Positions 39,253 through 50,123 of a DNA stretch of 64,000 nt are shown one piece after another (position 1 is the first letter of the stretch; the number at the start of each line of letters is the position of its first letter). The notes beneath the pieces were generated by a model that saw nothing but the letters and a program-made list of their open reading frames with translations, was not told where the DNA came from and searched no databases. Source of the DNA: Epiperipatus broadwayi (lineage: Eukaryota; Onychophora; Udeonychophora; Euonychophora; Peripatidae); assembly GCA_028023455.1 (NCBI GenBank), contig JAQFVV010000064.1:2083825-2147824 (forward strand), written 5' to 3'. Both the position numbers and the translations under genes were made by a program.

Positions 39253-39909
39253 GAACCTTGGATCTGAGAGCACTGCAGTTATATCTTAGGATCTAATGTG
39301 ACCCTCCAGCATCCACATTTTATCTCTACTTAACTACAAAACTATGAGACAAATTGAAAACACTATAATATTTCCAATTCAAGCTCATCACCTTATATAG
39401 TCATATAGGTCTGAATTCAGTTCAGTACCCATACATTTTGGTGTCTTTGATTCTTTAATAACCATAGCCACCACTATCCTATTAGGCAGGATTGGTTTTA
39501 AGCCAATAAACATCACATGATCACTTTCTTATGCTTGCTCTTAACTGTTATTAAAACGGGAAAAGCTCTCTGAGTGGAAATACGTATAGAGAGTTTTGCC
39601 TGTTTTAATAACAGTTAAGAGCAAGCATAAGAAATAGTGATCATGTGATGTTTATTGGCTTAAAACCAATCCTGCCTAATAGGATAGTAGTGGCTATGAT
39701 TATTAAAAAAACCAAAGATACCAAAATGTATGGGTACTGAACTGAGTTCAGACCTATATGACTATATAAGCTGATGAGCTTGAATTGAAAAATTTTTAGT
39801 GTTTTCAATTTAAGTCCTATAGTTTTGTAGTTAAGTAGAGATAAAAGGTGTCTGCTGGAGGGTTACATTAGATTCTAAGATCTAACTGCAGTGCTCTCAA
39901 TTCAAAGGC

Positions 39910-39951
39910 TCTTCACTGATGAAGGCCACAAGCCTGAAACTAGTATGGGGA
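39910..39951 (+). ncRNA. Hammerhead ribozyme, type I, intact core
   Basis: In order: stem I 5' strand TCTTCA (39910-39915); core box CTGATGA (39916-39922); stem II AGGC/GCCT (39923-39926 and 39932-39935) with loop CACAA; core box GAAA (39936-39939); stem III within palindromic ACTAGT (39939-39944); cleavage-site A at 39945; stem I 3' strand TGGGGA (39946-39951). Stem I pairs over 6 bp with two G-T wobbles. All catalytic core positions fit the consensus. The short, self-complementary stem III implies activity as a dimer or in tandem RNA, as known for hammerheads of Penelope-like elements and retrozymes. Confidence 0.8.
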
Positions 39952-40064
39952 TATTGAATGAGTAGGCACTAGATGGGAATTTTATGCACAAGTCTTCTGG
40001 CATCCATTGATTACTCTGGCTTGTACTGAGTGGCAATATGTATAGAGAGTTTTGCCTGTTTTAA

Positions 40065-40077
40065 TAAGCTTCTTTTA
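40065..40077. repeat. Target-site duplication, right
   Basis: Identical 13-bp partner of 39037-39049. Confidence 0.85.
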
Positions 40078-40810
40078 TTGAATAATTAATTATTTATTTT
40101 ACTTCTGGGGAAATTTTATCATTAACATTAAAAGCCTGGACGCACACGTTTTATTTATTCTTTAAGAAAATATATATGTGTGTATCCATAACAACAATCC
40201 TTATCACATGTACAATGTAAAGAAAAAACGATTTTGATTATAGTAGAATCTATAATCTCAAATCCAATAAAGCGAGGAATATACCTATTTATTAGTCTTA
40301 TGATTTTAATGAGCCATTCTTCATGAATTAGAGCTGCCATGACGTAATCGGCTGGTGATAATTATTCTAACTTTGCAATCTAATAAAAAAATATTTCTTT
40401 TTTTTTTAGAAGATTGTAAATGTGTTTAATTCGGACAAACTTTATCAATTAATTTCTTTACAAAAACAAACACATATATTAGGTTCCAGGTATAAGAGTG
40501 CCTGGTATTTCAAATCTTAAACACATATATTTTAAATAAATCAAACATTAGTAGCTAAAAAGACTAAAACTTTATAATAATGGTGATCTTAGATTACAAA
40601 TCAATCAGATCAGCTTCCATGAAGTATTTATATTCCTAAATATTACATATTTAATCAGCAATAAAATCATTTACTTGTGATTAAAATTATTAATAGTTAA
40701 ATTAAATTAATATTGAAATGGTAAGCAGGCTTGGTTGATTTGTAAACAAAAATCACTGTTAAAATTATGTTTCAGCCTGTTCGCCTATCAATTTTTTATT
40801 TATTTACAAT

Positions 40811-40862
40811 TCGAGAGGTCAGCGACAGCTGCTTTACAAGCAGCGGGATCGCTTCCCGGTTG
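40811..40862 (+). repeat. tRNA-like segment (Val-TAC-like), SINE remnant
   Basis: A perfect 5-bp stem GCTGC/GCAGC encloses a 7-nt loop TTTACAA (40828-40844), an anticodon arm with TAC. It runs directly into CGGG-ATCGCTT-CCCG (40844-40858), a T-arm-like hairpin, with no variable region between. D and acceptor arms are not evident. This fits a degraded tRNA-derived SINE, not a tRNA gene. Confidence 0.4.
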
Positions 40863-41229
40863 ATGCTAAGACACATGAGAAAAAAAAGTCGGATGAAAGG
40901 GGGACATCTCAAAATGGATTGGCATTGATATTGAAAGGGTAAGCATATTTGTAAGTTTAATCAAAAATAGTTTTTTTTTTAAGAATATGCTTGCAATTTG
41001 CTATAGTAACATATTCATGAAGTATTTACAACAATACGTATTGTGATGAGAACTAGTTTTCTATTTCTTTTTATGAATACAAAAAAATAATCCTTGAAAG
41101 TGAGTACAATCAAAACTTAGATATAAATGTATAATGATGTATTGTTAATATGAATATGAGAACAATAAAACAAGATTTAATAAATAAAAATGAAAATTTT
41201 AGAGGAATATTTTTTAAAAAAATACTTAC

Positions 41230-41574
41230 AATAAACTGGAATTCTAAAGCGCTCTCTCACCATCTGATTTTTGCTTGAAACAATTATCCATTCAAACAAG
41301 TGATAAGAGTCTTCTTGATATAATTCAGTTAAACAAAAGCTGGTCTGATTGGTTTGTTGCTGATTGGTTCTAATCATAAAGGGTGAAAGTGGTAATTCTT
41401 GTATGTTTCCATAGTAGCGGTAAACAACCTCTTCATTTACTTCAAGCTTAACTTCTTTAAGAAACTCGTCTTCTTCCAAAAGTAAGTGAAAGTGGATGCA
41501 TAGTGATTTACCAATTTGGGGAATAGAAGGTGTAAATAATAATTTTATTCGAGTTATTTTTGGATCGTTATATA
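41230..41574 (-). CDS. Ig-like-domain exon D (variant subtype)
   Basis: 345-bp exon; acceptor CCATTGCAG before 41574, donor GTAAGT after 41230, phase 1 at both ends (115 codons). The domain has a B-strand Cys (KSLCIHF, about residue 25), no clear C-strand Trp, and a second Cys in the E strand (TSFCLTEL). In the F strand the usual Cys is replaced within SYHLFEWII. It ends with the G-strand RFRIPVY. Exon B shares this Cys arrangement and the F/G pattern, so B and D are one subtype. The exon lies between canonical exons C and E of the same gene. A Penelope-like element sits in the intron just upstream of it, on the opposite strand. Confidence 0.8.
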
Positions 41575-41755
41575 CTGCAATGGAATTTAAAATAATTTAA
41601 AAGAGTTGATAAAAATCTAAGCACCACTTTTAATCATTAAATCAATATATAAAACTAACCAAAGGAAATACATATAAAAACAAAAAAAAAGACTTATAAA
41701 TCCAAGAAATAATATAATATTTCAACCAGAGGTATGTTTATAATTTTATTAAATT

Positions 41756-43212
41756 TATTCCACCGTTATTTAATTCTTACGTTAAAGATGTTAGTCATTT
41801 TCTTTGTGTGTTAGAGAATATTAAATCTGAAATACCAGATGATTGTTTTTTGGTTACTTTGGATATCGTATCACTGTTACACTAATATACCTCATGATGA
41901 TAGGCTTGAGGCTATTAAATGTGCTTTACAAGATTGCAAATATGATCATGGTCTTATTACTACCATGGTTGAATTAATATATTTGGTTTTAAAAAATATA
42001 TTTTTTTACTTTTGATTCTAGATACTATTTACAAAAACAAGGTACTGCAATGGGTACAAAGATGGCACCAAGTTATGCAAATATTTTTGTGTCAAAACTA
42101 GAACCCTCTATACTTGATAATGCTAGGCTGAAACCTCATACTTGGCTTAGATATCTAGACGATATTTTTCTGATATGGCCACATAATGAAGTTGAACTTC
42201 ATAATTTTTTAAGTTATTTAAATAATTTTAATAAAAATATTAATTTTACAATGAACTTTTCAAAATCAATTGCTCATTTTCTTTATGTTGAAGTTATTTA
42301 TACTAATAGAGTTCTTACTACTACTGTATATAGGAAACCAACTGATAATAACTGCTATCTACATTTTTACAGTAACCATCCTAAACATTTAAAGGCTAAT
42401 ATTTCTTATAGATAATTTTTAAGAATGAGAAGGATTTGTAATAATAAGAAATTTCTTCAACAAAATAATACTATTTTATATAATAGATTTGTCAGTATGA
42501 GTTATCCTAAGACATTGTTGGATAATGCAGTAAGGAGATCTTCTTTAATTGATAGAAAATTCTTTTATTTAAAAAGAGTAAAAAACAATTAGATGTTCCA
42601 CCAGTGGTTCTTACTTTTAATAGAGATTTACCTAATATTAATGGAATATTGGTGAAACATTTCAACATATTACACTCTACAGATTATTTAAAATCTATTT
42701 TTTCCTATCCACCTAAGGTTGTATATCGAAAATATAGGTCACTTAGAGATATACTTGCCAAAACAAATTTTATTAGTAGTTCTATACAGGAAAAAGGATG
42801 TTATCCATGTGAGGATAAAAGATGTTTTATATGTAAACATATTGTTGTGACAAAAGTGGTCCTAAGTACTAAGAATCATAATTTTAAATGGTATATTTCT
42901 AATTATGTTACATGTAAAAGTGTAAATTTGATATATCTGATAGAGTGTAGTATATGTTTAAACCAGTATATAAGTGAGTGAACAAATAATTTACATGTCA
43001 GAATGACTAATCATAGATTTGACATTTTGCATAAGAATGAAGATAGACCAGCTTCCAAACACTTTAATTTACCAAATCATTCAATTGATGATTTAAGAGT
43101 AGTAATTCTACAGGAGGGTTTTTCTTCTACAAGAGAGAGAAAACAAAAGGGGAGTTTTTTTATTATTTTTAAATTCAAGACCCTAGACCCACATGGATTA
43201 AATTTAAAGTAA
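41756..43212 (+). pseudogene. Penelope-like element: RT and GIY-YIG endonuclease, decayed
   Basis: Fragments in several frames give a Penelope-like reverse transcriptase. VTLDIVSL near 41860 is followed by a frameshift. Then come GTAMGTKMAPSYANIF (42045), LRYLDDIFLIW with the catalytic DD (42150), and TVYRKPTDNNCYLHF (42326). After it come a Cys motif (CYPCEDKRCFIC, about 42800-42835) and a GIY-YIG endonuclease beginning NLIYLIECSICLNQYIS (42926). A TGA interrupts the endonuclease at 42979, and the C-terminal frame resumes at 43003-43212. Such elements copy RNA by target-primed reverse transcription and use GIY-YIG for nicking. This copy has at least one frameshift and several stops, so it is inactive. 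Confidence 0.9.
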
Positions 43213-43615
43213 CACTGACTTCAATTAACTAAAATGTCAATTTAACATTTTGAATATTAATAAAATTCTATTTATTTAAATGATAGAATAAGATATAATG
43301 ACATCATAGCAAGGTAAATACGTGATTACCAATTTTATAATGTTCCATATTTATTATGTTCTAATTTTAAATATTATAGTAATATTATTTTATATAATAA
43401 GGTATTTACAATTATAATATTATTTTATTAACTTCTAAGCACAATAAAATTAATTTTCAACAAGAAAGTGAAATGATTTATTTTGCAAGTTATTTAAGCA
43501 CATATATTTGCACACACATTTAAAGTAACACTGACTTCAATTAACTAAAATGTCAATTAAACATTTTGAATATTAATAAAATTCTATTATTTAAATGATA
43601 GAATAAGATATAATG
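43210..43615 (+). repeat. Direct repeats after the Penelope-like element
   Basis: Positions 43210-43298 recur almost exactly at 43524-43610 (shared start AACACTGACTTCAATTAAC). This may be a duplicated 3' end of the element, as in the tandem terminal repeats of Penelope-like copies, with an AT-rich insert between. Confidence 0.6.
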
Positions 43616-44057
43616 GTACTGTTTAATTAGTTGCTGTATATCAGTTGGTGGTGCTGTTTCTGTGCAAAAACACAAAAATATGCCATTTTTGCACCAAACT
43701 TATGGCGTATAGAACAGTTCATATTAGCTGTTAGCAGGCCTATTTTGCACACAAATATTCTGGCCCACTGATGTGCTTCATGACACTATGAAAATAGTGC
43801 AGGCTTCATAGATCACTACCATATGATGTGAGGGTGTATGTAATTCAACTGGCCATAACTCTTTTAATGTGCATTCGAAGTAATCATCTTACACCCTCAC
43901 TGATGTACTATTACATACTAATAATTGTAAACCCATTCCCGCACTTTCCTTCACAGCTTGGAAAGTGAAAAGAATTGAAAAAGGATAGGGCCAAACAACA
44001 TTTCCCAAAACTCATGCAAATAGGCATGTTTTAACGAGAAGAGCTACAAGACAAATG

Positions 44058-44600
44058 ATAAGCTTGGTTTAATCAGAGAATGATCTTTCGGATTGGCAAA
44101 ACCATCATTACCACCCCCTGCACATTCCAGTGCTATGTGCTGAAATTTAACTTAATGGAATTTAATTTAATTCAGGTTGATTAGTTTGTTAATCTTTTTT
44201 TTTTTAATTTTGTTTAAATATTTAATTTACTATTAGAAGAATAATGTACATTTTTAAATAAAAAGAAAATGTTTTGTTTTGTTTTTGACATTTAATGTAG
44301 AATTCTAAGAATAACGTAAACTTGTCTGAGGTTGCATGTTGTTTTGGACATCATAAACTTGGTTTGATCAGAGTAGTGCATCTTTTGTATGATCCTTCAG
44401 ATCAGCAAAACCATCAGTTCTCCACCCTCCTGCATATTCCAGCACTATGCGCTGCAATTTAATTGAATGGAATTTCATTTAATTTAGGCTGATTAGTTTG
44501 TTAATCAAGTGTATTTTTTTTATTGTTTTTGTTTAAACGTTTCATTTATTATTAGAAAAATAACATACATTTTTAAATAAAAAGAAAAGTGTTTGGGTTT
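44058..44600. repeat. Two diverged direct repeats, period about 288 bp
   Basis: 44058-44275 and 44346-44590 align over about 220-240 bp (shared words CAAAACCATCA, TTTAATTTA, TTTTTAAATAAAAAG). Upstream, 43836-43903 has an inverted GTGAGGGTGTA/TACACCCTCAC pair. No coding content. Confidence 0.55.
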
Positions 44601-45785
44601 ATGTACACTTATAAGTTTTATTTTCAGTTTTAAAGGTATTTTTAAATAAAAATGGCAGTCTGTAAAAGTATGAATAAGATAAAAAAGAAATATTGAAACA
44701 TATACTACAGACCTCATGCATTTCATTAACAATAGTTAAAAGATGACTGAATGTATAAAAATATTTAGCTAAAAGGCTAAATTTAACATTAAATAAAATA
44801 AACCATGGATTTGTTTGCCTTATCTTCATTCAAAAGAACTTGAACAACAATGTATTAAGCATATTTACAATAATGAATATAATATTGATTTTTAGTGATC
44901 CATTGATTTGAATAGATTCATTAATAATTCTAAGAATCAAGTATTTTTTCTCAAAAGTCACCTGATATCAGAAGAAAGAAACTATATATTCTATTTCAGT
45001 GCTGCCACCTATTATAAGCTTGAATAATCAATATGTGACAGAAAAGTAGAATATCAAAGTTTACAAGAAATTAACTTTGAATATAGCTAGAATTTTAGAA
45101 GTTCTAATTGCTTTTTAATAAGTTACATTGAGCAAATAATAAAAAAAGAGTTACTATTTTACTTATTTGAACGAAAAATAAAAGATTAAAGTTCTATTCA
45201 TATATCTAATAAATATGTTGTGCATTTTCTATTATCTTAATGCACTGCTGATTTCAGATATAAAATATAGTTTTAAAATTTTAGAAAAAAATTATTAGTA
45301 ATAACCATAACTTTATTGAAAACAAATATGTTTGTTCTTTTCTTATCTTAAAAAAAAGGAATGGTGAAGTAAATAGAATTGCCATACTTTATAACCTTGA
45401 CTTTTGATCATCATCTGATTTCAGAAATAACTAATCATGCATTTATGTAGATAGAGAATATACAATGCCTCAGAACTTACACACAAATCTATAGAAAATC
45501 TAAGATTATTTTACAAATTACTAAGATATTTACAAGAAAAATCTTTAACTTGCTTAGTTTCTCTTAAGATATTCTTCATATACTAAGAAATGAAATGTGT
45601 TCTACCACTTCTCAGATAGAAAGTAAAATTAGATCATGGAAAAATGGATTAATTAAATTAGTGGCAGTGTGTTGACTGTATAAAAACTAATATTATGATT
45701 ATATGATGCAATCTTGGATTAGTGATGAAGCATCTTGAATCTATAGTTTATTTTAACCCATAACTTTAAAATAAAGTATAAAGTG
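44601..45785. other. AT-rich non-coding stretch
   Basis: No gene or clear repeat. Open frames 44829-44599 and 44732-44520 (minus) are hydrophobic chance-like frames. Confidence 0.45.
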
Positions 45786-46223
45786 ATGCATGATATAGTA
45801 TTTAACCAGATGGGCAATGACTAGCAAAAATGTGGCTGCTCAAAGCATTTGCAGTTTCCTAATGGTGTAGTCATCAGTAATAAACAAGGATGTTTTATCA
45901 GTGATAATTGTGCACATTGCGTCAAGATATTTAATTATGTTGGTGTTTATTTATGACAAATTGGAGGAGAAAGTATTACTAATTATCCTATTGGAGCAGG
46001 AATTAATCATACTGGTGAGATATTAATTACAGATAATCATAATAATTTCAACTTGACAATTTTTCAGCAAGATAGAACTTTGATCAATGCCTTGGAAAGT
46101 AAATTGAAGCATGCTCAGTGGTTTAATATAGCCTTAATAGATGAGGGATATGTTGATCTGGCTATCAAAGATTATTATTTGTATATTAATCACTACATTC
46201 AAATTCCTAGCCTAGAACTCTAA
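45786..46223 (+). pseudogene. NHL-repeat (TRIM/Brat-like) protein fragment
   Basis: A 146-codon frame from ATG 45786 to TAA 46221-46223 reads as successive NHL repeats with two stops (TAG 45822, TGA 45954). One repeat is LQFPNGVVISNKQGCFISD, then HCVKIFNYVGVY. The next is YPIGAGINHTGEILITDNHN followed by LTIFQQD. A third is weaker (AQWFNIALIDEGYVDLA, then LYINHYIQIPS). The P-x-G-V, D-x-x-x-H and x-V/I-F positions fit the repeat consensus. NHL repeats form a beta-propeller that binds RNA or protein in TRIM/Brat-type regulators. Two stops and the missing N-terminal half mark a pseudogene or decayed retrocopy. It lies in the intron between Ig exons C and D, on the opposite strand. Confidence 0.8.
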
Positions 46224-46800
46224 CCTTGCTCTGAATAACCACTGAAACCTACCATGAGAGGTATCATTAAGATGCAGTAAATTTCAGGTGATACCATTTT
46301 CGTTGGTGAATGCAAAAGACTTATATCAAGTTAATATTGTAAAGAAAAAAAGGATTTGTGTATATTTATCTTAAAAACAATTACTAAAAAAATGCCAAGT
46401 TGAAGTTTGATTCCAGATCCTAATTTTAAGGGACTTTTATTTTTATTTATTATTTATTTAAGCTGAAACATGTTATGACATGAAAGTTATGATGTGTTTT
46501 ATTTAGTCAGTTGTTCAGTCCCTTTTCATCACTTTTTAAATAACACCATTATTCTCAAAAAATCAGAGTGGTCCACTCCAAGTTTTCATAAATTATATAA
46601 TTTATTATAAACACTTTTGTCTTCTTTTTTATTATTGTTTTGTATACTGCAGTTTTCAATGAGTTTTTTTTTTTTTACATGAAATTTATTTTACCTGGAT
46701 TACATGACTAGAATTTTGGTTTTCTCAATTCTTTTATTCATATTATTCTAGCTAGTCACAACCAGCCTCTTGCCATAAATAAAATGTTAATATATAAATT
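46224..46800. other. Non-coding stretch
   Basis: No further NHL repeat, polyadenylation tail or other feature was identified after the pseudogene. Confidence 0.4.
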
Positions 46801-46802
46801 AT

Positions 46803-48936
46803 AACGATCCGGAGAAAGGAGCTTAATGTAATCTGTGCTACAGGGCGCCATCTAGGCATTTGAACCTAGAAAAATTTATAAAGTAGGCAGATACGTAAGT
46901 CAAAAAAAAATTTTTTTTATTTTATATATTTTGATATCCGGTCATTAGCCCATTGTCACTAGCTCAGTGTAATAACAAATATTTATATTTTATAAAAAAT
47001 TCTTATCTAAGAATATATAAAAAAGAATAAAATAAGCCACTGTCAGTAATTAACATACAAACATTTATTTACACACATATATATAAAATTTAACATTATT
47101 ATTTTAGCATGTTTACTTTAACATTTAACATTATTTTTACTTTATAATTTTAACTTGATTTTAGAATTTGATTTTACATTTTAATTTTTATAAGTTTACA
47201 TTTTAAATTTTATAAGTTCGCACAGATGGATTTATAAAATGTGTTTTTACTGTTGAGTATAGATCAGTTACATAGATTACACAGTCAAAAACATTTCAAA
47301 ATAAACATAAACGATCAAAATATAAAATCATTGATACCATCAATTGCATAGGGAATACAAGAAACCCACTGGTATTAATCATAAGATACCGCAGTGACAC
47401 CAATAACTTAAATGACATCTGAATAAATACATTTTAGATACTCACCGTAAGGTATCATTATTTATCGAATGTCTATATATTTTGATCAAATATGAAAACC
47501 AAAAACATAATTAACCGATAACGAATCCATGCAACTTCCATACCCAACTTAAATTTAATGCATTTTTATTTAGAGTGTCAAGTATGAATAGATTATATAG
47601 ATTTGCATTTGAAAGAAAATATTCTATCCTTATTTAACCTTAGGCCAAAAGTTCGCAGTCAAACTAACGTCAATTCATCTGATATATCGATGCATCCAAT
47701 GTAATATGAAATACGGCAGCACAAAAGGTTAAGAGAAGAAATTGCCTCTCATCAGATAGGAATACTACATCTATCTGACAAGAAAAGCAATAGAAAAAAA
47801 AACTCCATAGGAAAGGACTGCGGTCATTTTGCCGACTTACGAATCGCATTCCATAGGCCAAAAAGAAAGTGTGCAGCGATTCTGCCCATTGCAAACTTCA
47901 TACTACATCTACTAATTACACCAATATATCCAATCCATTGACCCAATTCAACTATGAAACAAATAACCTAAGATTACCCTCCCCTAATATAACTTTACAA
48001 ATCTATATAGCCATTCACGCCCGACTTAAGTTAAACATTTATATAATTTAATTTAACGAAAAACAAAAATATTAATAAAACTTAAAAGAACAAAAAAAAA
48101 TCGAAATAATTTTACAAAAGAAATACATCAAATTAAAATTACTTATTAATAAAGTTGGTCAGATAGGATTCTATTGCAATTATTTTAAATACGGAAAGTT
48201 TTTAATTTAATGTTCTTTAATTATAAAGTTTTTACGGTTTTAAACAGTTCATCTTTATCTGCTGCTTGCCACACACCATCCTAAAAGATTAGTATTTTGT
48301 TGGCCATTTTATTTTTCATCCGGAGGTTTTTTACTTTAGCTGGTCCTCAATGTAGAAAACGATAGTTCATTTCTCTTTCTTTCTTAGCAGAACTGAAGGG
48401 ATTGAAGAGGGCGTCTTTTCAATCTTTTCTCCTTCAACTCCACACTAATACATATCACCACTGCTGTCATACCTCTCTCTCTCTAAATTTTATTCACTCA
48501 CTTTTTATAGTAGCCTTTCAGATCCAGTGGACATTACGTCATGACGATGTGATGGTCTTTTCGCTGAGGTCCGATTTCATTGTTTTTCTCTCCTATCTGA
48601 CCTTTGCTTATACATTTTAAATGCCCAAGGGCTAGTTTATATTTAACTAATTAAAACAATCATTTCCATTTTCTGATTAATTAATGTGTTTTCCAAACTT
48701 AAAGATATATTTTTTATCTCTAAATCTTTTTGTTGAAAGATTTAGTTTTTCTATTTTTAATAAAGTTTTATTTTAATAATTTTTTTTTTATCTGTGCGAT
48801 TTTATATATATACGAGTTTAAGATGATTTTTTAATTTTCAATTTTTAATTCTTAAAAAAGAAGTTTTTATTTGCGAACTTTTATTTTTTTCATGTTTAAT
48901 AATAAAAAACAATGTAACATACGTATGTGCCCGTTA
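46803..48936 (-). other. Possible degraded LTR-element region
   Basis: Read on the minus strand, the block starts TGTAACGGGC at 48936, has CTATAAAAAG near 48510 and a GATGGCGCCC word at about 46852-46861. These look like an LTR start, a TATA box and a primer-binding site, although the spacing (about 2 kb) is long for one LTR. On the plus strand 47585-47940 has a coding-like, Arg/Lys/His-rich frame with one internal stop (IRQHKRLREEIASHQ and LRIAFHRPKRKCAAI). No gag/pol motif, paired LTR or target duplication is visible, so the assignment is weak. Confidence 0.25.
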
Positions 48937-49152
48937 CAATATATATATATATATATATTATAAAATACTAAAAAGACCATTTTTTTTAATTTACATTTAG
49001 TTGTATTGATGTAGCCCTATGATGAGGAGTCAGAAACATTATCCAGTCTAGGATTGAAATATAACTAACATTTAATAACTATACTAATGATAGAAATAAA
49101 AATATTGAGAGTATGAAAAATAAAAGTACATAAGAATAATATTAAAACTTAC

Positions 49153-49497
49153 TTTTTAAATGTATAGGAAAACTTGTGGAACCATGTAGCATATAAGTTG
49201 ATCTGATTTGTGAGTAAGTCTGAGATACAAAACATCTACACATAAGTCCAAAATAGTCTGTGGTATCTGATAAAGTGATATTAATATGCGATGTTATTTT
49301 ATATAAGCCTTCATCTGTTGGTTCTATGTAATTTTTTGTTATTCCTGGAGCAAGTCTTTCTTCAAGATACCATCTTAAACGAATGAGATTTCTAGGATAA
49401 ACACCTTCCATAAAGCATTCAGCACTAAATTTATCTCCCACTTGATAATATGGCCTTGGAGTGAAAACAGTAATATTGGGATTATATTGTGGTAAAG
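49153..49497 (-). CDS. Ig-domain exon C (canonical)
   Basis: 345-bp exon (115 codons). The acceptor ATTTCTAG ends just before 49497 and the donor GTAAGT follows 49153, with phase 1 at both ends. It encodes one full Ig domain. It begins LPQYNPNITVF, with G-D-K-F before the B-strand Cys at residue 27 (SAECF). The C-strand Trp is residue 42 (LRWYLEE). The D-x-Y-x-x-x-C-like F strand is DYFGLMCRC, with Cys at 86. The 59-residue Cys-Cys spacing is typical of V/I-set domains. It is the cleanest of the five exons and shows no defect. The same LP start and Cys-27 position in exon E point to duplication within the gene. Confidence 0.9.
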
Positions 49498-49817
49498 CTA
49501 GAAATATATTTGGTAAGTATTAGTATTTAATTTTTTGAATTTACAATATTAATTTCCTATCACTATGATTTGTTAACGGATCATAGGAAGTAGCAACTTT
49601 AAGTTACATGTTTTTTCTTTTTACAAAGATTTAAGTTGCATATATATAAATACATATTTTAAGTGAATACATGCATAATACACACAAAACAGTTTATAGA
49701 AGCATATAATAAACGTTAATTGTTTTTTAAATTTTATATATATTCAATAATATTCCCAAGTTATAGTGTAATTTTTTAGTTGGAGTAACTGGCCAATTTT
49801 TTCCCCAAAGGCAACGA

Positions 49818-50018
49818 TTATAAATGCTTATTCAAAATGCAATATTCTTGCTTTACATTGAGTTTTGGAGGACCAATGCCTTCACTAAGTGGGATAAAGT
49901 TGTGTTTATTTTTAGGATTTACAATTTTAACAGTATTTGACTTCGACAATGTACAATAATGTTGAATTTGTTCCAATGACATTTTTTCCCCTTCACATTC
50001 CTTCATATTAGTAATCAC
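49818..50018 (-). other. Coding-like minus-strand frame, unidentified
   Basis: A 66-codon frame (TNMKECEGEKMSLEQIQHYC ... EGIGPPKLNVKQEYC) has a balanced, soluble amino-acid composition unlike chance AT-rich frames. It lies in the intron between Ig exons B and C on the same strand. No phase-1 acceptor/donor pair brackets it. It may be part of a decayed transposon or another gene's retrocopy; no family is recognised. Confidence 0.3.
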
Positions 50019-50123
50019 ATATCTCCTATATTAAAGTTGGTTTAACACCAGCAAAACTAATAGTTTATTATTTAAGTGTCATAATATAAATACTTTCTTC
50101 AAACTATATATATATATATATGT

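Larger units (their letters stand above)
39050..40064. mobile_element. Hammerhead-ribozyme retroelement in inverted-dimer form (retrozyme/Penelope-type)
   Basis: A 1015-bp insertion bounded by a 13-bp target duplication. Its two halves are inverted: 39101-39570 mirrors 39589-40065 around an 18-bp centre. Each half holds one unit of about 450-456 bp and then runs on into a second unit: the minus half repeats about 65 bp (39050-39120 versus 39495-39570), the plus half about 20-40 bp ending at 40064. A concatemeric or circular RNA template would explain this. The plus half carries an intact hammerhead core (39910-39951). No protein is encoded. A relative lies at 59379-59828. The inverted layout matches that of the Penelope-like insertion at 61218-62381. 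Confidence 0.8.

Noticed and set aside
39769-39792. CTGATGAGCTTGAATTGAAAAA as a second hammerhead core
   Set aside because: There is no stem II between the two boxes and no flanking stem I or III. The left-arm counterpart also lacks the motif.
40155-40340. 61-codon minus frame with an ATGG start and a Cys-rich end
   Set aside because: Short, no family recognised, and no flanking splice sites fitting the Ig gene's phase-1 pattern.
47670-47894. 74-codon minus frame (starts MQWAESLHTF)
   Set aside because: It overlaps a more coding-like plus-strand frame and reads as its hydrophobic shadow.
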